In this document: piece after piece, positions 20,664 through 29,038 of the stretch | How the letters are laid out: every line of letters starts with the position of its first letter | Numbering within the stretch: position 1 is the stretch's first letter | Source: a bacterium BMS3Abin03 | GTDB lineage: Bacteria; Bacteroidota; Ignavibacteria; Ignavibacteriales; Ignavibacteriaceae | DNA length: 41,392 nt | NCBI GenBank assembly: GCA_002898075.1 | Contig: BDSV01000092.1 | Location: 1 to 41,392 of the forward strand | Direction of reading: 5' to 3' | Notes under the pieces: generated by a model | The model's input: only the letters and a program-made list of their open reading frames with translations | Database searches by the model: none | What the model was told of the DNA's origin: nothing | Position numbers and translations under genes: made by a program

Positions 20664-21050
20664 TTGGCTAAAGGACTAAAAAGAGGTAAGAAAAAAACAC
20701 AGGTTGACGCTAACGGCATTGCTCATATTAAAGCTACTTTTAATAATGTGATTGTTACGCTAACCGATATTTACGGCAATACAATTTCCTGGTCGTCTGC
20801 CGGTAAAAACGGCTTTAAAGGATCGAGAAAAAATACGCCTTTTGCAGCACAGGTTTCTGCAGAAGTTGCTGCTAAAGAAGCTTACGACCTGGGACTGAGA
20901 AAAGTTGAGGTGCGTGTTAAGGGCCCGGGTTCCGGGCGTGAAGCTGCAATTAGAGCGCTGCATACTGCCGGTTTGGAAATTTCATCTATCAAGGATGTTA
21001 CTCCTTTACCGCACAACGGCTGCAGACCGCCTAAAAGAAGAAGAGTTTAA
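20664..21050 (+). CDS. rpsK: 30S ribosomal protein S11
   Basis: S11 is on the 30S platform next to the Shine-Dalgarno helix. It is 128 residues. [42 protein letters not shown] and the C-terminal [18 protein letters not shown] are highly conserved. The start is TTG at 20664 with GGAGG at 20651-20655. Confidence 0.98.
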   Translation: MAKGLKRGKKKTQVDANGIAHIKATFNNVIVTLTDIYGNTISWSSAGKNGFKGSRKNTPFAAQVSAEVAAKEAYDLGLRKVEVRVKGPGSGREAAIRALHTAGLEISSIKDVTPLPHNGCRPPKRRRV

Positions 21051-21073
21051 ATCTTTTATTGGAGAAATAGTAA

Positions 21074-21700
21074 ATGGCAAGATATACGGATTCTGTTTGT
21101 AAATTATGTAGAAGAGAAAGACAGAAGTTATTTTTAAAGGGTCAGAAGTGTTTTACTGAGAAATGCCCGATTGAATCTAAAAATTATCCTCCCGGCGAAC
21201 ACGGGTTAGGCAGACGAGCTAAGGTTTCCGAATACGGTATTCAGCTCCGTGAAAAACAGAAAATTAAAAGAATGTACGGACTTTTAGAATCACAGTTTAA
21301 AAATTACTTTACCAAAGCTAATAAACAAAAAGGCAGAACAGGCGAGAACCTAATTAAGTTGCTCGAAAGCCGCTTTGATAATGTTGTTTACCGGCTTGGG
21401 TTTGCTGCCTCAAGAAATCAGGCGCGCCAATTGATCAGGCACAGGCATTTTATGATCAATGATAGACTTGTTGATATTCCATCTTATGTACTATCGGCAG
21501 GTGATGTAATTAAAGTTAGAGAAAAAAGCAAAAAGTTGGATGCTATTCATAATGCGCTTAAAAGAGTTAAAGATAACACCTATGCCTGGTTAACTGTTGA
21601 TAAAGCTAATTTAGCCGGAACTTTTGTTCAAATTCCGGAGAGAGCTGACGTTCCTCTAAACGCTAACGAGCAGTTGGTTGTTGAGCTCTATTCTAAGTAA
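21074..21700 (+). CDS. rpsD: 30S ribosomal protein S4, zinc-binding form
   Basis: Primary 16S rRNA-binding protein that nucleates 30S assembly; in E. coli it also represses the alpha operon. It is 208 residues. The N-terminal zinc site is complete (C9, C12, C26, C31), and the S4 RNA-binding domain is visible as [20 protein letters not shown] followed by [14 protein letters not shown]. The zinc form contrasts with the zinc-free S14 in the same operon. GGAG precedes the ATG. Confidence 0.98.
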   Translation: MARYTDSVCKLCRRERQKLFLKGQKCFTEKCPIESKNYPPGEHGLGRRAKVSEYGIQLREKQKIKRMYGLLESQFKNYFTKANKQKGRTGENLIKLLESRFDNVVYRLGFAASRNQARQLIRHRHFMINDRLVDIPSYVLSAGDVIKVREKSKKLDAIHNALKRVKDNTYAWLTVDKANLAGTFVQIPERADVPLNANEQLVVELYSK

Positions 21701-21734
21701 CAATTTTTTTTGATAAAATTTAGAGGATGATTAA

Positions 21735-22730
21735 ATGAGTGTATCATATTTAAAGATGCCAGACGCTGTAGTGCTTGATGAAGCTAGTTATACCAATACT
21801 TTTGGAAGTTTTGTTCTCCAGCCGCTTGAAAGAGGTTACGGTGTTACTTTGGGAAATTCTTTAAGAAGAGTATTATTGTCTTCTTTAACAGGTGCAGCTA
21901 TAACTTCGGTAAAATTCAGCGGCGTGTTGCATGAATTTACTACAATTGAGGGTGTTGTTGAAGACGTCTCGGAGATAATTCTTAATCTTAAACAAGTTAG
22001 AGTAAAATTACTTGCTACCAAACCAGAAAAAATCATTATTTCTTTCGACGGTAAAGGTGAATGGAAAGCTGAAGATATTCAAAAAGCAAGTAATGAAATT
22101 GAAATTTTAAACCCCGACCTGCACATCGCAACATTGAATAAAAGTGCTAAGTTCGACGTTGAGATTAGGGTGGGCAAAGGAAAGGGATATGTTCCTTCAA
22201 ACGAAAACGTTGTTGCCGATCAAACCATCGGTATAATCCCGATCGATTCTATCTTTACTCCCATTAAAACTGTTAATTTTCATGTTGAAAATGTTAGAAT
22301 CGGTGACAAGAACGATTATGAGAAATTAACATTGGAAATTACTACCGACGGCTCGATGACCCCTGACGATGCTCTTACTCAAGCTGCTAAAATTTTAAGA
22401 GAGCATGTTCAGTTGTTTATTAACTTCGACATTGAGCAGGAAGAGGAACAGCAAGTAACCGATAAAGATACGGAAACAGATAGAATACGTAAAATATTAT
22501 TAACCAATGTTGAAGAGCTTGAACTAAGCGTAAGATCGCATAACTGCCTTAAAGCGGCTAACATTAAAACCCTGGGCGATCTGGTAAGAAAAGATGAATC
22601 CGAAATGTTAAAGTTCAGAAATTTCGGAAGAAAATCTCTTGCCGAACTTATGGATATAGTTGAAAATTACGGTCTTGAGTTTGGAATGGATGTAGATAAA
22701 TATATTAAGGAAGAAATTGAAACTCACTAA
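21735..22730 (+). CDS. rpoA: RNA polymerase alpha subunit
   Basis: Dimerising assembly subunit of RNA polymerase. It is 331 residues. The N-terminal domain carries LERGYGVTLGNSLRRVLLSSLTGAAI, the dimerisation and beta-contact region. The C-terminal domain has LELSVRSHNCLKAANIKTLGDL and the FRNFGRKSLAEL helix, used for UP-element and activator contacts. AGAGGAT precedes the ATG. Between rpsD and rplQ is the standard alpha operon position. Confidence 0.98.
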   Translation: MSVSYLKMPDAVVLDEASYTNTFGSFVLQPLERGYGVTLGNSLRRVLLSSLTGAAITSVKFSGVLHEFTTIEGVVEDVSEIILNLKQVRVKLLATKPEKIIISFDGKGEWKAEDIQKASNEIEILNPDLHIATLNKSAKFDVEIRVGKGKGYVPSNENVVADQTIGIIPIDSIFTPIKTVNFHVENVRIGDKNDYEKLTLEITTDGSMTPDDALTQAAKILREHVQLFINFDIEQEEEQQVTDKDTETDRIRKILLTNVEELELSVRSHNCLKAANIKTLGDLVRKDESEMLKFRNFGRKSLAELMDIVENYGLEFGMDVDKYIKEEIETH

Positions 22731-22749
22731 TTATTGCTAAGGATTTGAA

Positions 22750-23244
22750 ATGAGACACAGAGTTAAAGGGAGAAAATTAGGCAGAACTGCCAGCCACAGA
22801 AAAGCTACTCTTTCGGCTTTGGCTACATCTTTGTTGAGGCATAAAAGAATTAAAACTACTTTGGCTAAAGCTAAAGAAACACGCGGCTATGTTGAAAGAT
22901 TAATTACAAAAGCAAGAAAAGGTGACCTCCATTCTCAAAGACAGGTAATGGATGTACTGAAGGATAAAGAGATTGTTAAAGAATTATTTGCCGAAATAGT
23001 TCCGAAAGTTGGAGACAGACCCGGTGGCTATACACGGGTAGTTAAGCTTGGTACAAGGATGGGTGATGGCGCCGAAATGGCAATTATAGAATTAGTTGAT
23101 TACAACGATATTGCTACCGCAAAAGCCGAAGAAAGAAAAGAAGAGAGAGAGAAGAAAGCTAAAGAAAAGAAAGAAACTGAAGATAAAGCAGAAGCAGAAC
23201 AGGCAACATTCGCAGAAGAATCACCTAAAAAAGATTCTAAATAA
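22750..23244 (+). CDS. rplQ: 50S ribosomal protein L17 with charged C-terminal tail
   Basis: L17 lies near the tunnel exit. It is 164 residues against about 116-127 in many bacteria. [19 protein letters not shown], the [21 protein letters not shown] part and [19 protein letters not shown] form the normal domain. From about residue 120 the protein continues as a Lys/Glu/Ala-rich, probably helical or disordered tail of about 45 residues. It is the last gene of the superoperon and is followed by a terminator. Confidence 0.97.
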   Translation: MRHRVKGRKLGRTASHRKATLSALATSLLRHKRIKTTLAKAKETRGYVERLITKARKGDLHSQRQVMDVLKDKEIVKELFAEIVPKVGDRPGGYTRVVKLGTRMGDGAEMAIIELVDYNDIATAKAEERKEEREKKAKEKKETEDKAEAEQATFAEESPKKDSK

Positions 23245-23268
23245 TTTCTTTTATTAATTTTTTGAAGG

Positions 23269-23300
23269 AGAGTAGCCGGCATTCCGGTTACTCTTTTTTT
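23269..23300 (+). terminator. Rho-independent terminator ending the ribosomal superoperon
   Basis: A 10-bp stem with one G-U pair (GAGTAGCCGG 23270-23279, CCGGTTACTC 23284-23293) and loop CATT is followed by seven T at 23294-23300. The T tract ends 3 bases before the engB ATG. Confidence 0.9.
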
Positions 23301-23303
23301 ATT

Positions 23304-23894
23304 ATGTTCGAAAACATAAAATTTATCAGATCGGTTTTTCATCTTAAAGATATTCCCAAACCCTCGCTTCCTGTTGTAATTTTATGCGGCAGATCGAATG
23401 TGGGCAAATCATCATTTATCAATTCACTATTCAATAAAAAAAATCTCGCGAAAACAAGCTCTTCACCGGGGAAAACCAGATCGATAAATTATTATAACGT
23501 CGATGATAAGTTTTATCTTGTTGACCTTCCGGGCTACGGCTATGCTAAAACGAGCAAAAAAGAACAGGAATATTGGGGCAAACTTTTATCTGCGTATATC
23601 GTTAAAGTAAATGATATTGTCCTTGCTGTTCATCTGGTTGACAGCAGGCATGCCCCATCTGAACTCGATATTAGTCTGAACGAACTATTAAGATATGCAG
23701 ATTTACCGTATATTGTTTTATTGAGTAAATCCGATAAATTAAATCAGTCTGAAAAATCGAAGGTAATTAAGAATACAAAACAGTTTTTTCCGGAATTAAT
23801 TCAAGACGAAAATCTATTTTTATATTCGTCTGAGAAGGGCACAGGCAGAAAAGAAATTCTCAGCCGGTTCTCGAAATTATTTTATTTAAGCTAA
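23304..23894 (+). CDS. engB: Ribosome biogenesis GTPase EngB/YsxC
   Basis: GTP-binding protein needed for late 50S assembly in B. subtilis. It is 196 residues from the ATG at 23304. The frame is open from a TTG at 23262, but that would run through the terminator hairpin, and family alignment supports 23304. G1 is GRSNVGKSS, G2 lies in SSSPGKTRSINYY, G3 is DLPGYGYAK and G4 is SKSD. There is no SD before the ATG because the T tract of the terminator lies there. Placement after the ribosomal superoperon fits its role. Its own promoter was not found. Confidence 0.94.
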   Translation: MFENIKFIRSVFHLKDIPKPSLPVVILCGRSNVGKSSFINSLFNKKNLAKTSSSPGKTRSINYYNVDDKFYLVDLPGYGYAKTSKKEQEYWGKLLSAYIVKVNDIVLAVHLVDSRHAPSELDISLNELLRYADLPYIVLLSKSDKLNQSEKSKVIKNTKQFFPELIQDENLFLYSSEKGTGRKEILSRFSKLFYLS

Positions 23895-23966
23895 GTTACC
23901 CTTATTTTTAACTGTTTATATTTTTCCTTTGTAAATTTATAACAATTAAGCTTAGCCCAATCTCTT

Positions 23967-25814
23967 ATGGATCGAAGACAAAAGAAAAGAATACTGATAT
24001 TTTTACTTGTTCCCGTTTTAGCGGCATTCCTGTTTATCACGGAAGACCTGTTAATAAGGGTAATAATAATTACTCTGATTATTATCTATGTAGCTTTTAT
24101 TATTTTCTTGAGGGATTCGGTTAGATTTCAGGGAGGCTATTCCATAAGCGAAGAAGAAGGAGAACAATATGCAGCACCTCCATCTTCAGAATTCGAAGAA
24201 TCATTCCGCATAATTTCGAAGACAAAAGATGTTGATGTAATAAAAGGATCAACCTATCAGCCGGATTTCAGCGGGCAGAAGGTAACACTAAAACCGCCGG
24301 ACCTTAAAGAAAAATTCGAAGAGATTGCAAACGAACAAATCCCCAAAGGCATTGGGCACGATGAACAGTTTGCTTTCGTACTGGAAAAAATGCTTACAGT
24401 AATTAAAGAAGCTTATGATGCAAACACAGCGATTTTTTTCTGGTATAATAAAAAGAAAGAAAAGCTCACCGTCGAAAAATTCGTCTCGAACTCCGATGAA
24501 TTAACACGCAGAAAGTTCGACCTCGAAGATGACATATTAAGCAAAATAGTACAGGGCGGCGAACCCGAATTATTAAGCGATATATCACCGGCAGCCGAAG
24601 TTGATGTGATAAGGTATTATGCATCGGCTCAGGGAATTAGAAGCTTTGTTGGCGTTCCGATGTTTTACGAGAAATCTTTAATAGCAATAATAGCAGTCGA
24701 TTCGAAGGTTGGCGACGCTTTTGGAATTGAAACTATCTATGCCCTGGGAAGGTTTGTCCGCGTTATTACGATGATAATTTCTATCTTCGAGGAGAAACAT
24801 TCCGACACGCTCTCTCAACAAAGACTAAAAGGCATCTTAAAACTGCTAAGCCCCGAAAATGATTACGAAAACGAACAAGAATTAATGAATGTGGTGCACA
24901 ATTCAGCCGAATCGTTGGTAAGCTGGGATGCATTTGTTTTTGTTTATTATGATCCGGTTGAAAAGATTTTTATAACAAAAAATGTGGTGAATAATACCTC
25001 GCTCAAGTATATAGGAGAAAGTCTGGAAGTTGGAATTAGGGGAACGCTAGTCGGCAAATCGATACGCACCGGTTTACCGGTTAAAATTGATGATACATCT
25101 GCCGGAAAGTTTACCCGGTTTTCTAAGAAAGAAGATTTGAGTTTTGACGGTTCCTTTTTAGCGGTTCCGCTAATTTACAAAAAACAGATCTTCGGAGTTT
25201 TATGTTTTGAAAATCTTAAAAAGAATGCTTATACAAACCACGATGTTCAGTTCCTTAAAAATTCACTTAACATTTTATCGTTTATTATTTATTCACACAG
25301 TTCCCGAAAGTTGTTGGAAAGTTTAACTGCCGTCGATATTGAAACGCGGGCTTTGAATAACGAATCATTCAAAGAAAGATTGAGTGCTGATCTTATAAAA
25401 GCTAAAGAGGTTAATGTTCCAGGCGCACTGGTGCTAATAAGAATCGATGACTTTATTGAACAGGAATCACTCTTCGACGGCGACCCTTTGCCTAAAGTGC
25501 TTGCAGCCGTTTCCGAATTAATTACAAAGGAAATGACGCCGCTGAACCTGTTCGGAAGATTGGATGACAGATTATTTGCAGTTTACTTTTTTAATTCCGA
25601 TGCAAAAAGGGTTTTCGTTTGGGCAGAAAAATTACGTGTGAAGATTGCACGCAAACCGGTAATGGTTGTTTCAAAACAATCTACTTATACCGTTTCAATC
25701 GGTATTGCTTCGGCAACAGATAAAGTTGATGTTGAAAACCTGATTGATAAAGCCGATTTAGCACTTCAAAAAGCAATTGAAAAGGGCGGTAATTCAGTTC
25801 AAAATATAAACTGA
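23967..25814 (+). CDS. Membrane protein with two GAF domains and a degenerate GGDEF domain
   Basis: 615 residues. Two hydrophobic segments lie near residues 8-47, followed by a cytoplasmic part. About residues 118-275 and 293-440 look like GAF domains (VGVPMFYEKSLIAIIAVDSK and LAVPLIYKKQIFGVLCFENL are the characteristic strands). About residues 445-612 follow the GGDEF fold (TYTVSIGIA, then LIDKADLALQKAIEKGGNSV), but the signature is LDDRL instead of GGDEF, so diguanylate cyclase activity is very unlikely. It may sense a ligand or act as a protein scaffold; no specific function can be given. It stands between engB and deoB with no SD visible. Confidence 0.85.
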   Translation: MDRRQKKRILIFLLVPVLAAFLFITEDLLIRVIIITLIIIYVAFIIFLRDSVRFQGGYSISEEEGEQYAAPPSSEFEESFRIISKTKDVDVIKGSTYQPDFSGQKVTLKPPDLKEKFEEIANEQIPKGIGHDEQFAFVLEKMLTVIKEAYDANTAIFFWYNKKKEKLTVEKFVSNSDELTRRKFDLEDDILSKIVQGGEPELLSDISPAAEVDVIRYYASAQGIRSFVGVPMFYEKSLIAIIAVDSKVGDAFGIETIYALGRFVRVITMIISIFEEKHSDTLSQQRLKGILKLLSPENDYENEQELMNVVHNSAESLVSWDAFVFVYYDPVEKIFITKNVVNNTSLKYIGESLEVGIRGTLVGKSIRTGLPVKIDDTSAGKFTRFSKKEDLSFDGSFLAVPLIYKKQIFGVLCFENLKKNAYTNHDVQFLKNSLNILSFIIYSHSSRKLLESLTAVDIETRALNNESFKERLSADLIKAKEVNVPGALVLIRIDDFIEQESLFDGDPLPKVLAAVSELITKEMTPLNLFGRLDDRLFAVYFFNSDAKRVFVWAEKLRVKIARKPVMVVSKQSTYTVSIGIASATDKVDVENLIDKADLALQKAIEKGGNSVQNIN

Positions 25815-25852
25815 TTGAACTGAATTAATGTATCTCATCAGGCAGAAAGAAA

Positions 25853-27016
25853 ATGAATAATTTTTTCGTAATAGTGTTGGATGGTGTCGGGATTGGCGAA
25901 CTGCCTGATGCCGCTGATTATAATGATATCGGAAGCAATACATTATGCAATATTGCCGATGCGGTAGGCGGTTTAAATTTGCCGAATCTCGAGAGAGCCG
26001 GACTCGGAAATATTGCGGATATCAAAGGTATTCGCCCCGTTAACAATCCGTTAGCTTCTTATGGAAAATTAAAAGAAGTTTCAAAAGGTAAGGATTCCAC
26101 TTCCGGTCATTGGGAGTTGGCAGGTTTGTTTGTTGATACCGACTTTTCGTACTTTCCCGATGGTTTCCCGGATGAGCTGATAAATGATTTCTTATCGAAA
26201 ACCGGATGCAAAGGTGTGCTTGGTAACAAGGCGGCATCGGGTACGGAGATAATAAACGAGTTAGGAGCGGAACATATTAAAAACGGCTTCCCTATTGTTT
26301 ACACCTCAGCCGATTCTGTTTTTCAAATTGCCGCACATGAAAAAGTTATCCCTCTAAAAAGATTATATGAAATTTGTTCGATTACCCGTAATGAAGTTCT
26401 TGTGCCGCCGTTGCTGGTTGGCAGGGTTATTGCGCGTCCGTTCATCGGGGAGCCGGGTAATTTTACGCGAACAACTAATCGTAGAGATTTCTCATTAGAC
26501 CCCCCGGAAAAAACCGTGCTGAACATTTTACTGGAGAACGGAATAGAAACCGTTGCAATCGGTAAGGTAAACGATCTTTTTAACTACAACGGAATTAAAA
26601 TCCAGGAAAAAACAAAAAGCAATGAAGAAGGTTGTAAAAAACTTCTTGAATATTCTTCAAATGGGAAAGACAGATTTATTTTCGCAAACCTTGTAGATTT
26701 CGATGTATATTATGGTCACCGTAACGATCCTGAAGGATTTGCAAAAAAATTAAAAGAGTTTGATGATTTTTTCCCATTACTGTTGAACAATTTAAATGAT
26801 TCCGACGCATTGATAATTACCGCCGATCACGGTAACGACCCGACAACCCCGAGCACAGATCACAGCCGCGAGTATGTGCCCCTGCTTTATTATAAAAAAA
26901 ACAGGGCGGGCATAAACCTTGGTACCCGCGAAACTTTTTCCGATGTCGGTAAAACGGTTGCTGATTTTTTTAATGTTGAAAATAATTTAAAAGGGAAAAG
27001 TTTTTTAAATGAATAA
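25853..27016 (+). CDS. deoB: Phosphopentomutase
   Basis: Interconverts (deoxy)ribose 1-phosphate and (deoxy)ribose 5-phosphate in nucleoside salvage; alkaline-phosphatase superfamily, Mn2+-dependent. It is 387 residues, the normal length. The first metal site is LDGVGIGELPDAADYNDIGS. The phosphothreonine region is GKDSTSGHWELAG. The second metal cluster is NLVDFDVYYGHRNDPEGF plus TADHGNDPTTPSTDHSREYVPLL. All ligands appear intact. Its last 8 bases overlap the next gene. The nearby microcompartment vertex genes make a role in a sugar-phosphate compartment possible, but this is inference. Confidence 0.95.
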   Translation: MNNFFVIVLDGVGIGELPDAADYNDIGSNTLCNIADAVGGLNLPNLERAGLGNIADIKGIRPVNNPLASYGKLKEVSKGKDSTSGHWELAGLFVDTDFSYFPDGFPDELINDFLSKTGCKGVLGNKAASGTEIINELGAEHIKNGFPIVYTSADSVFQIAAHEKVIPLKRLYEICSITRNEVLVPPLLVGRVIARPFIGEPGNFTRTTNRRDFSLDPPEKTVLNILLENGIETVAIGKVNDLFNYNGIKIQEKTKSNEEGCKKLLEYSSNGKDRFIFANLVDFDVYYGHRNDPEGFAKKLKEFDDFFPLLLNNLNDSDALIITADHGNDPTTPSTDHSREYVPLLYYKKNRAGINLGTRETFSDVGKTVADFFNVENNLKGKSFLNE

Positions 27017-27407
27017 AAAATTACCGCAAAAATATTTAGTTGAAACTGACGTGCCGGTAAACTATCTTACAGAAACCGGCGATACTATTGAACCGGGTTT
27101 GATAATGCATTTACAAAACAGCATTGCATTCACCATGGTTATGAATGCATCGGAATTATTTTATGCTGCTAAAAACGAATTTCAACTCGATACGGTTAAA
27201 AAAAATCTGACATCGCTAAAAATATTTGTTCTTAACCCCGGCTATTCACTTTCGATATTTAAATATTCTTCACTTGTAAATTCGGTGCGGGATGCATTAT
27301 TTTGTATAGTAGCTGATTTTAACAAACTGCCGGTTGCAATTTATAATGTGGAAAAATATAAAAGTGTAGAACTAAACAGCATTCATCCAAAAGAACTGAG
27401 AGGCTAA
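27009..27407 (+). CDS. PIN-like domain protein, degenerate last acidic position
   Basis: 132 residues, starting with an ATG 8 bases inside deoB. The pattern resembles PIN-domain nucleases: TDVPVNYL near the N-terminus (D14), NASELFYAAKN (E49) and RDALFCIVADFNKLPVAIYN (D95). The usual fourth acidic residue after the last strand is an Asn (N113) here. PIN proteins cleave RNA and are often VapC toxins, but no antitoxin gene stands next to it. The close packing with deoB (8-base overlap) and with the vertex gene (1-base gap) suggests one transcript. Family assignment is from pattern only, so moderate confidence; the activity is uncertain. Confidence 0.6.
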   Translation: MNKKLPQKYLVETDVPVNYLTETGDTIEPGLIMHLQNSIAFTMVMNASELFYAAKNEFQLDTVKKNLTSLKIFVLNPGYSLSIFKYSSLVNSVRDALFCIVADFNKLPVAIYNVEKYKSVELNSIHPKELRG

Positions 27408-27408
27408 A

Positions 27409-27696
27409 GTGTTTTTAGGCAGAGTAATTGGTACTGTCTGGTCGACAAAAAAAGATGAAAAACTTGTTGGTGCAAAATTCCTTATCGTAAAAAAACTCGA
27501 TTTGAATTTGAAGGATAAAAATGATTTTGTTGTTGCCGTTGACAGCGTTGGTGCCGGTGAAGGCGAAGTGGTGCTGGTTGCCACGGGAAGTTCGTCGAGG
27601 CAGACACATTTAACACAGGATAAACCTGTTGATGCAGTTATAATGGCTATTGTTGACAAGCTTAATGTAGCTGAACAAGAGCTTCTTGCCGAATAA
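27409..27696 (+). CDS. Bacterial microcompartment vertex protein (EutN/CcmL family), copy 1
   Basis: 95 residues, the normal size of the pentameric BMC-P shell protein that caps vertices of microcompartments. The start FLGRVIGTVWSTKKDEKLVGAKFLIV and the core VAVDSVGAGEGEVVLVATGSSSR, followed by VDAVIMAIVDKLNV, follow the family pattern closely. The start is GTG at 27409, one base after the preceding PIN-like gene. No hexameric (BMC-H) or trimeric (BMC-T) shell gene is present in the window, so a compartment would need genes elsewhere. A non-shell use of the pentamer is also possible. Confidence 0.9.
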   Translation: MFLGRVIGTVWSTKKDEKLVGAKFLIVKKLDLNLKDKNDFVVAVDSVGAGEGEVVLVATGSSSRQTHLTQDKPVDAVIMAIVDKLNVAEQELLAE

Positions 27697-27762
27697 TGAT
27701 TACAGACGGCGATATGAAATATTTTATATCATATTTAAATTACTTTATTCGGGCGGTATAAT

Positions 27763-27796
27763 TAATTGATGAGCCGAATCTGAAAAGGTTGGTTAG
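27763..27796 (+). repeat. Diverged 34-base repeat, copy A
   Basis: The 14 bases TAATTGATGAGCCG are identical with those at 36796-36809, and the next 20 bases match with seven differences, six of them transitions. It sits in the 200-base gap between the two vertex genes; nothing else was recognised in that gap except an AT-rich imperfect hairpin near 27712-27735. Confidence 0.6.
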
Positions 27797-27896
27797 AATG
27801 AAAGTAAATTGGCTTTTTGAATAAAAACAAAAGTTCGTTAAAGATACCTTTTTAGATCAATCTCGTTTATGTGATAATTTAAAAGTGGAATAATAA

Positions 27897-28166
27897 TTGT
27901 TTCTAGGAAAAGTAATAGGAAACGTTTGGGCGACTAAAAAATATAGTACATTAAGAAATTTTAAGCTTATGTTCGTTCAACCGATAAATGCCGAAATGAA
28001 AGTAACCGGTGAACCGATAGTTGCTGTCGATACAGTAGGTTCAGGACCCGGGGAAATTATCTATTATATCACCGCTTCCGAAGCCGTTATTCCTTTACCT
28101 GTAGATATGGCACCGGTAGATGCTTCGATTGTTGGAATTGTTGATACCATAAATTCGGAAAAATAA
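27897..28166 (+). CDS. Bacterial microcompartment vertex protein (EutN/CcmL family), copy 2
   Basis: 89 residues, second BMC-P protein. FLGKVIGNVWATKKYSTLRNF, VAVDTVGSGPGEIIYYIT and APVDASIVGIVDTI match the family and parallel copy 1, from which it has clearly diverged. The start is TTG at 27897, 200 bases after copy 1, with weak upstream GTGGAA. It precedes the primary sigma factor gene by 15 bases and probably shares its transcript. Two different vertex proteins suggest either a mixed shell or two separate uses. Confidence 0.9.
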   Translation: MFLGKVIGNVWATKKYSTLRNFKLMFVQPINAEMKVTGEPIVAVDTVGSGPGEIIYYITASEAVIPLPVDMAPVDASIVGIVDTINSEK

Positions 28167-28181
28167 TTTAAAGGTATTATT

Positions 28182-29036
28182 TTGAAAATTGTTAAACAAT
28201 TTACGAATCGTGAAAGTCAGTCCCTGGATAAATATCTTCAGGAAATCGGTAAAGTTGATCTGTTAGATGCCGATGAAGAGATTGTATTAGCGAAGATGAT
28301 ACGGCAGGGTGATCAAACTGCGCTGGAAAAACTAACCAAAGCCAATTTGAGGTTTGTTGTAAGTGTTGCAAAACAATATCAGAACCAGGGGCTTTCACTT
28401 GGAGATTTGATTAATGAAGGAAACCTCGGGTTGATTAAAGCTGCGAAAAGATTTGATGAAACTCGTGGCTTTAAGTTTATATCGTATGCTGTTTGGTGGA
28501 TCAGGCAATCTATATTGCAGGCGCTTGCAGAACAATCGAGAATTGTTAGGTTACCGCTGAATCGTGTTGGTGCTCTTAATAAAATAGGTAAAACGTACAG
28601 TAATCTTGAACAGGAATTTGAAAGAGAACCGAGTGCGGATGAAATTGCAAATGAACTTGATATGGAAGTTTCCGAAATTTCGGATGCTCTTAAAATATCC
28701 GGCAGACATGTTTCAATGGATGCTCCTTTTACCCAGGGTGAAGAAAACCGGTTGATCGACGTTATCCAGAATGACGAACTGCCCGCACCCGATAACAGCT
28801 TAATAACCGAATCGCTTAAAGCCGAAATTGAAAGAGCCATCTCCACATTATCCGAACGCGAAGCTGAAGTGATAAAATTATATTTCGGGATAAATGAAGA
28901 TCACTCTCTTACGCTTGAAGAAATAGGTGAGCGATTTAATCTAACGCGTGAAAGAGTTAGACAGATTAAAGAAAAAGCTATCAGGCGTCTTAGACATGCT
29001 TCACGGAGTAAAAACCTAAGAACCTATTTGGGCTGA
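28182..29036 (+). CDS. rpoD: Primary RNA polymerase sigma factor (sigma70), short FCB-type
   Basis: 284 residues. It lacks region 1.1 and starts at region 1.2 ([14 protein letters not shown]), typical of Bacteroidota/Chlorobi RpoD. Region 2 holds [21 protein letters not shown] and [15 protein letters not shown], which bind and melt the -10 element. Region 3 is present ([11 protein letters not shown]). Region 4.2 is [30 protein letters not shown], which reads the -35 element. The start is TTG at 28182 with AAAGG 7 bases upstream. Its position after vertex protein genes is unusual. Confidence 0.93.
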   Translation: MKIVKQFTNRESQSLDKYLQEIGKVDLLDADEEIVLAKMIRQGDQTALEKLTKANLRFVVSVAKQYQNQGLSLGDLINEGNLGLIKAAKRFDETRGFKFISYAVWWIRQSILQALAEQSRIVRLPLNRVGALNKIGKTYSNLEQEFEREPSADEIANELDMEVSEISDALKISGRHVSMDAPFTQGEENRLIDVIQNDELPAPDNSLITESLKAEIERAISTLSEREAEVIKLYFGINEDHSLTLEEIGERFNLTRERVRQIKEKAIRRLRHASRSKNLRTYLG

Positions 29037-29038
29037 TT

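Noticed and set aside
23262..23303. TTG-started N-terminal extension of EngB
   Set aside because: It would translate the terminator hairpin and add residues not found in the family.
27763..27840. Short reading frame with IDEPNLKRL, and a similar IDEPDLKKI frame at 36799
   Set aside because: The frames have no starts or SD and are disrupted upstream. They reflect the shared DNA repeat rather than genes.
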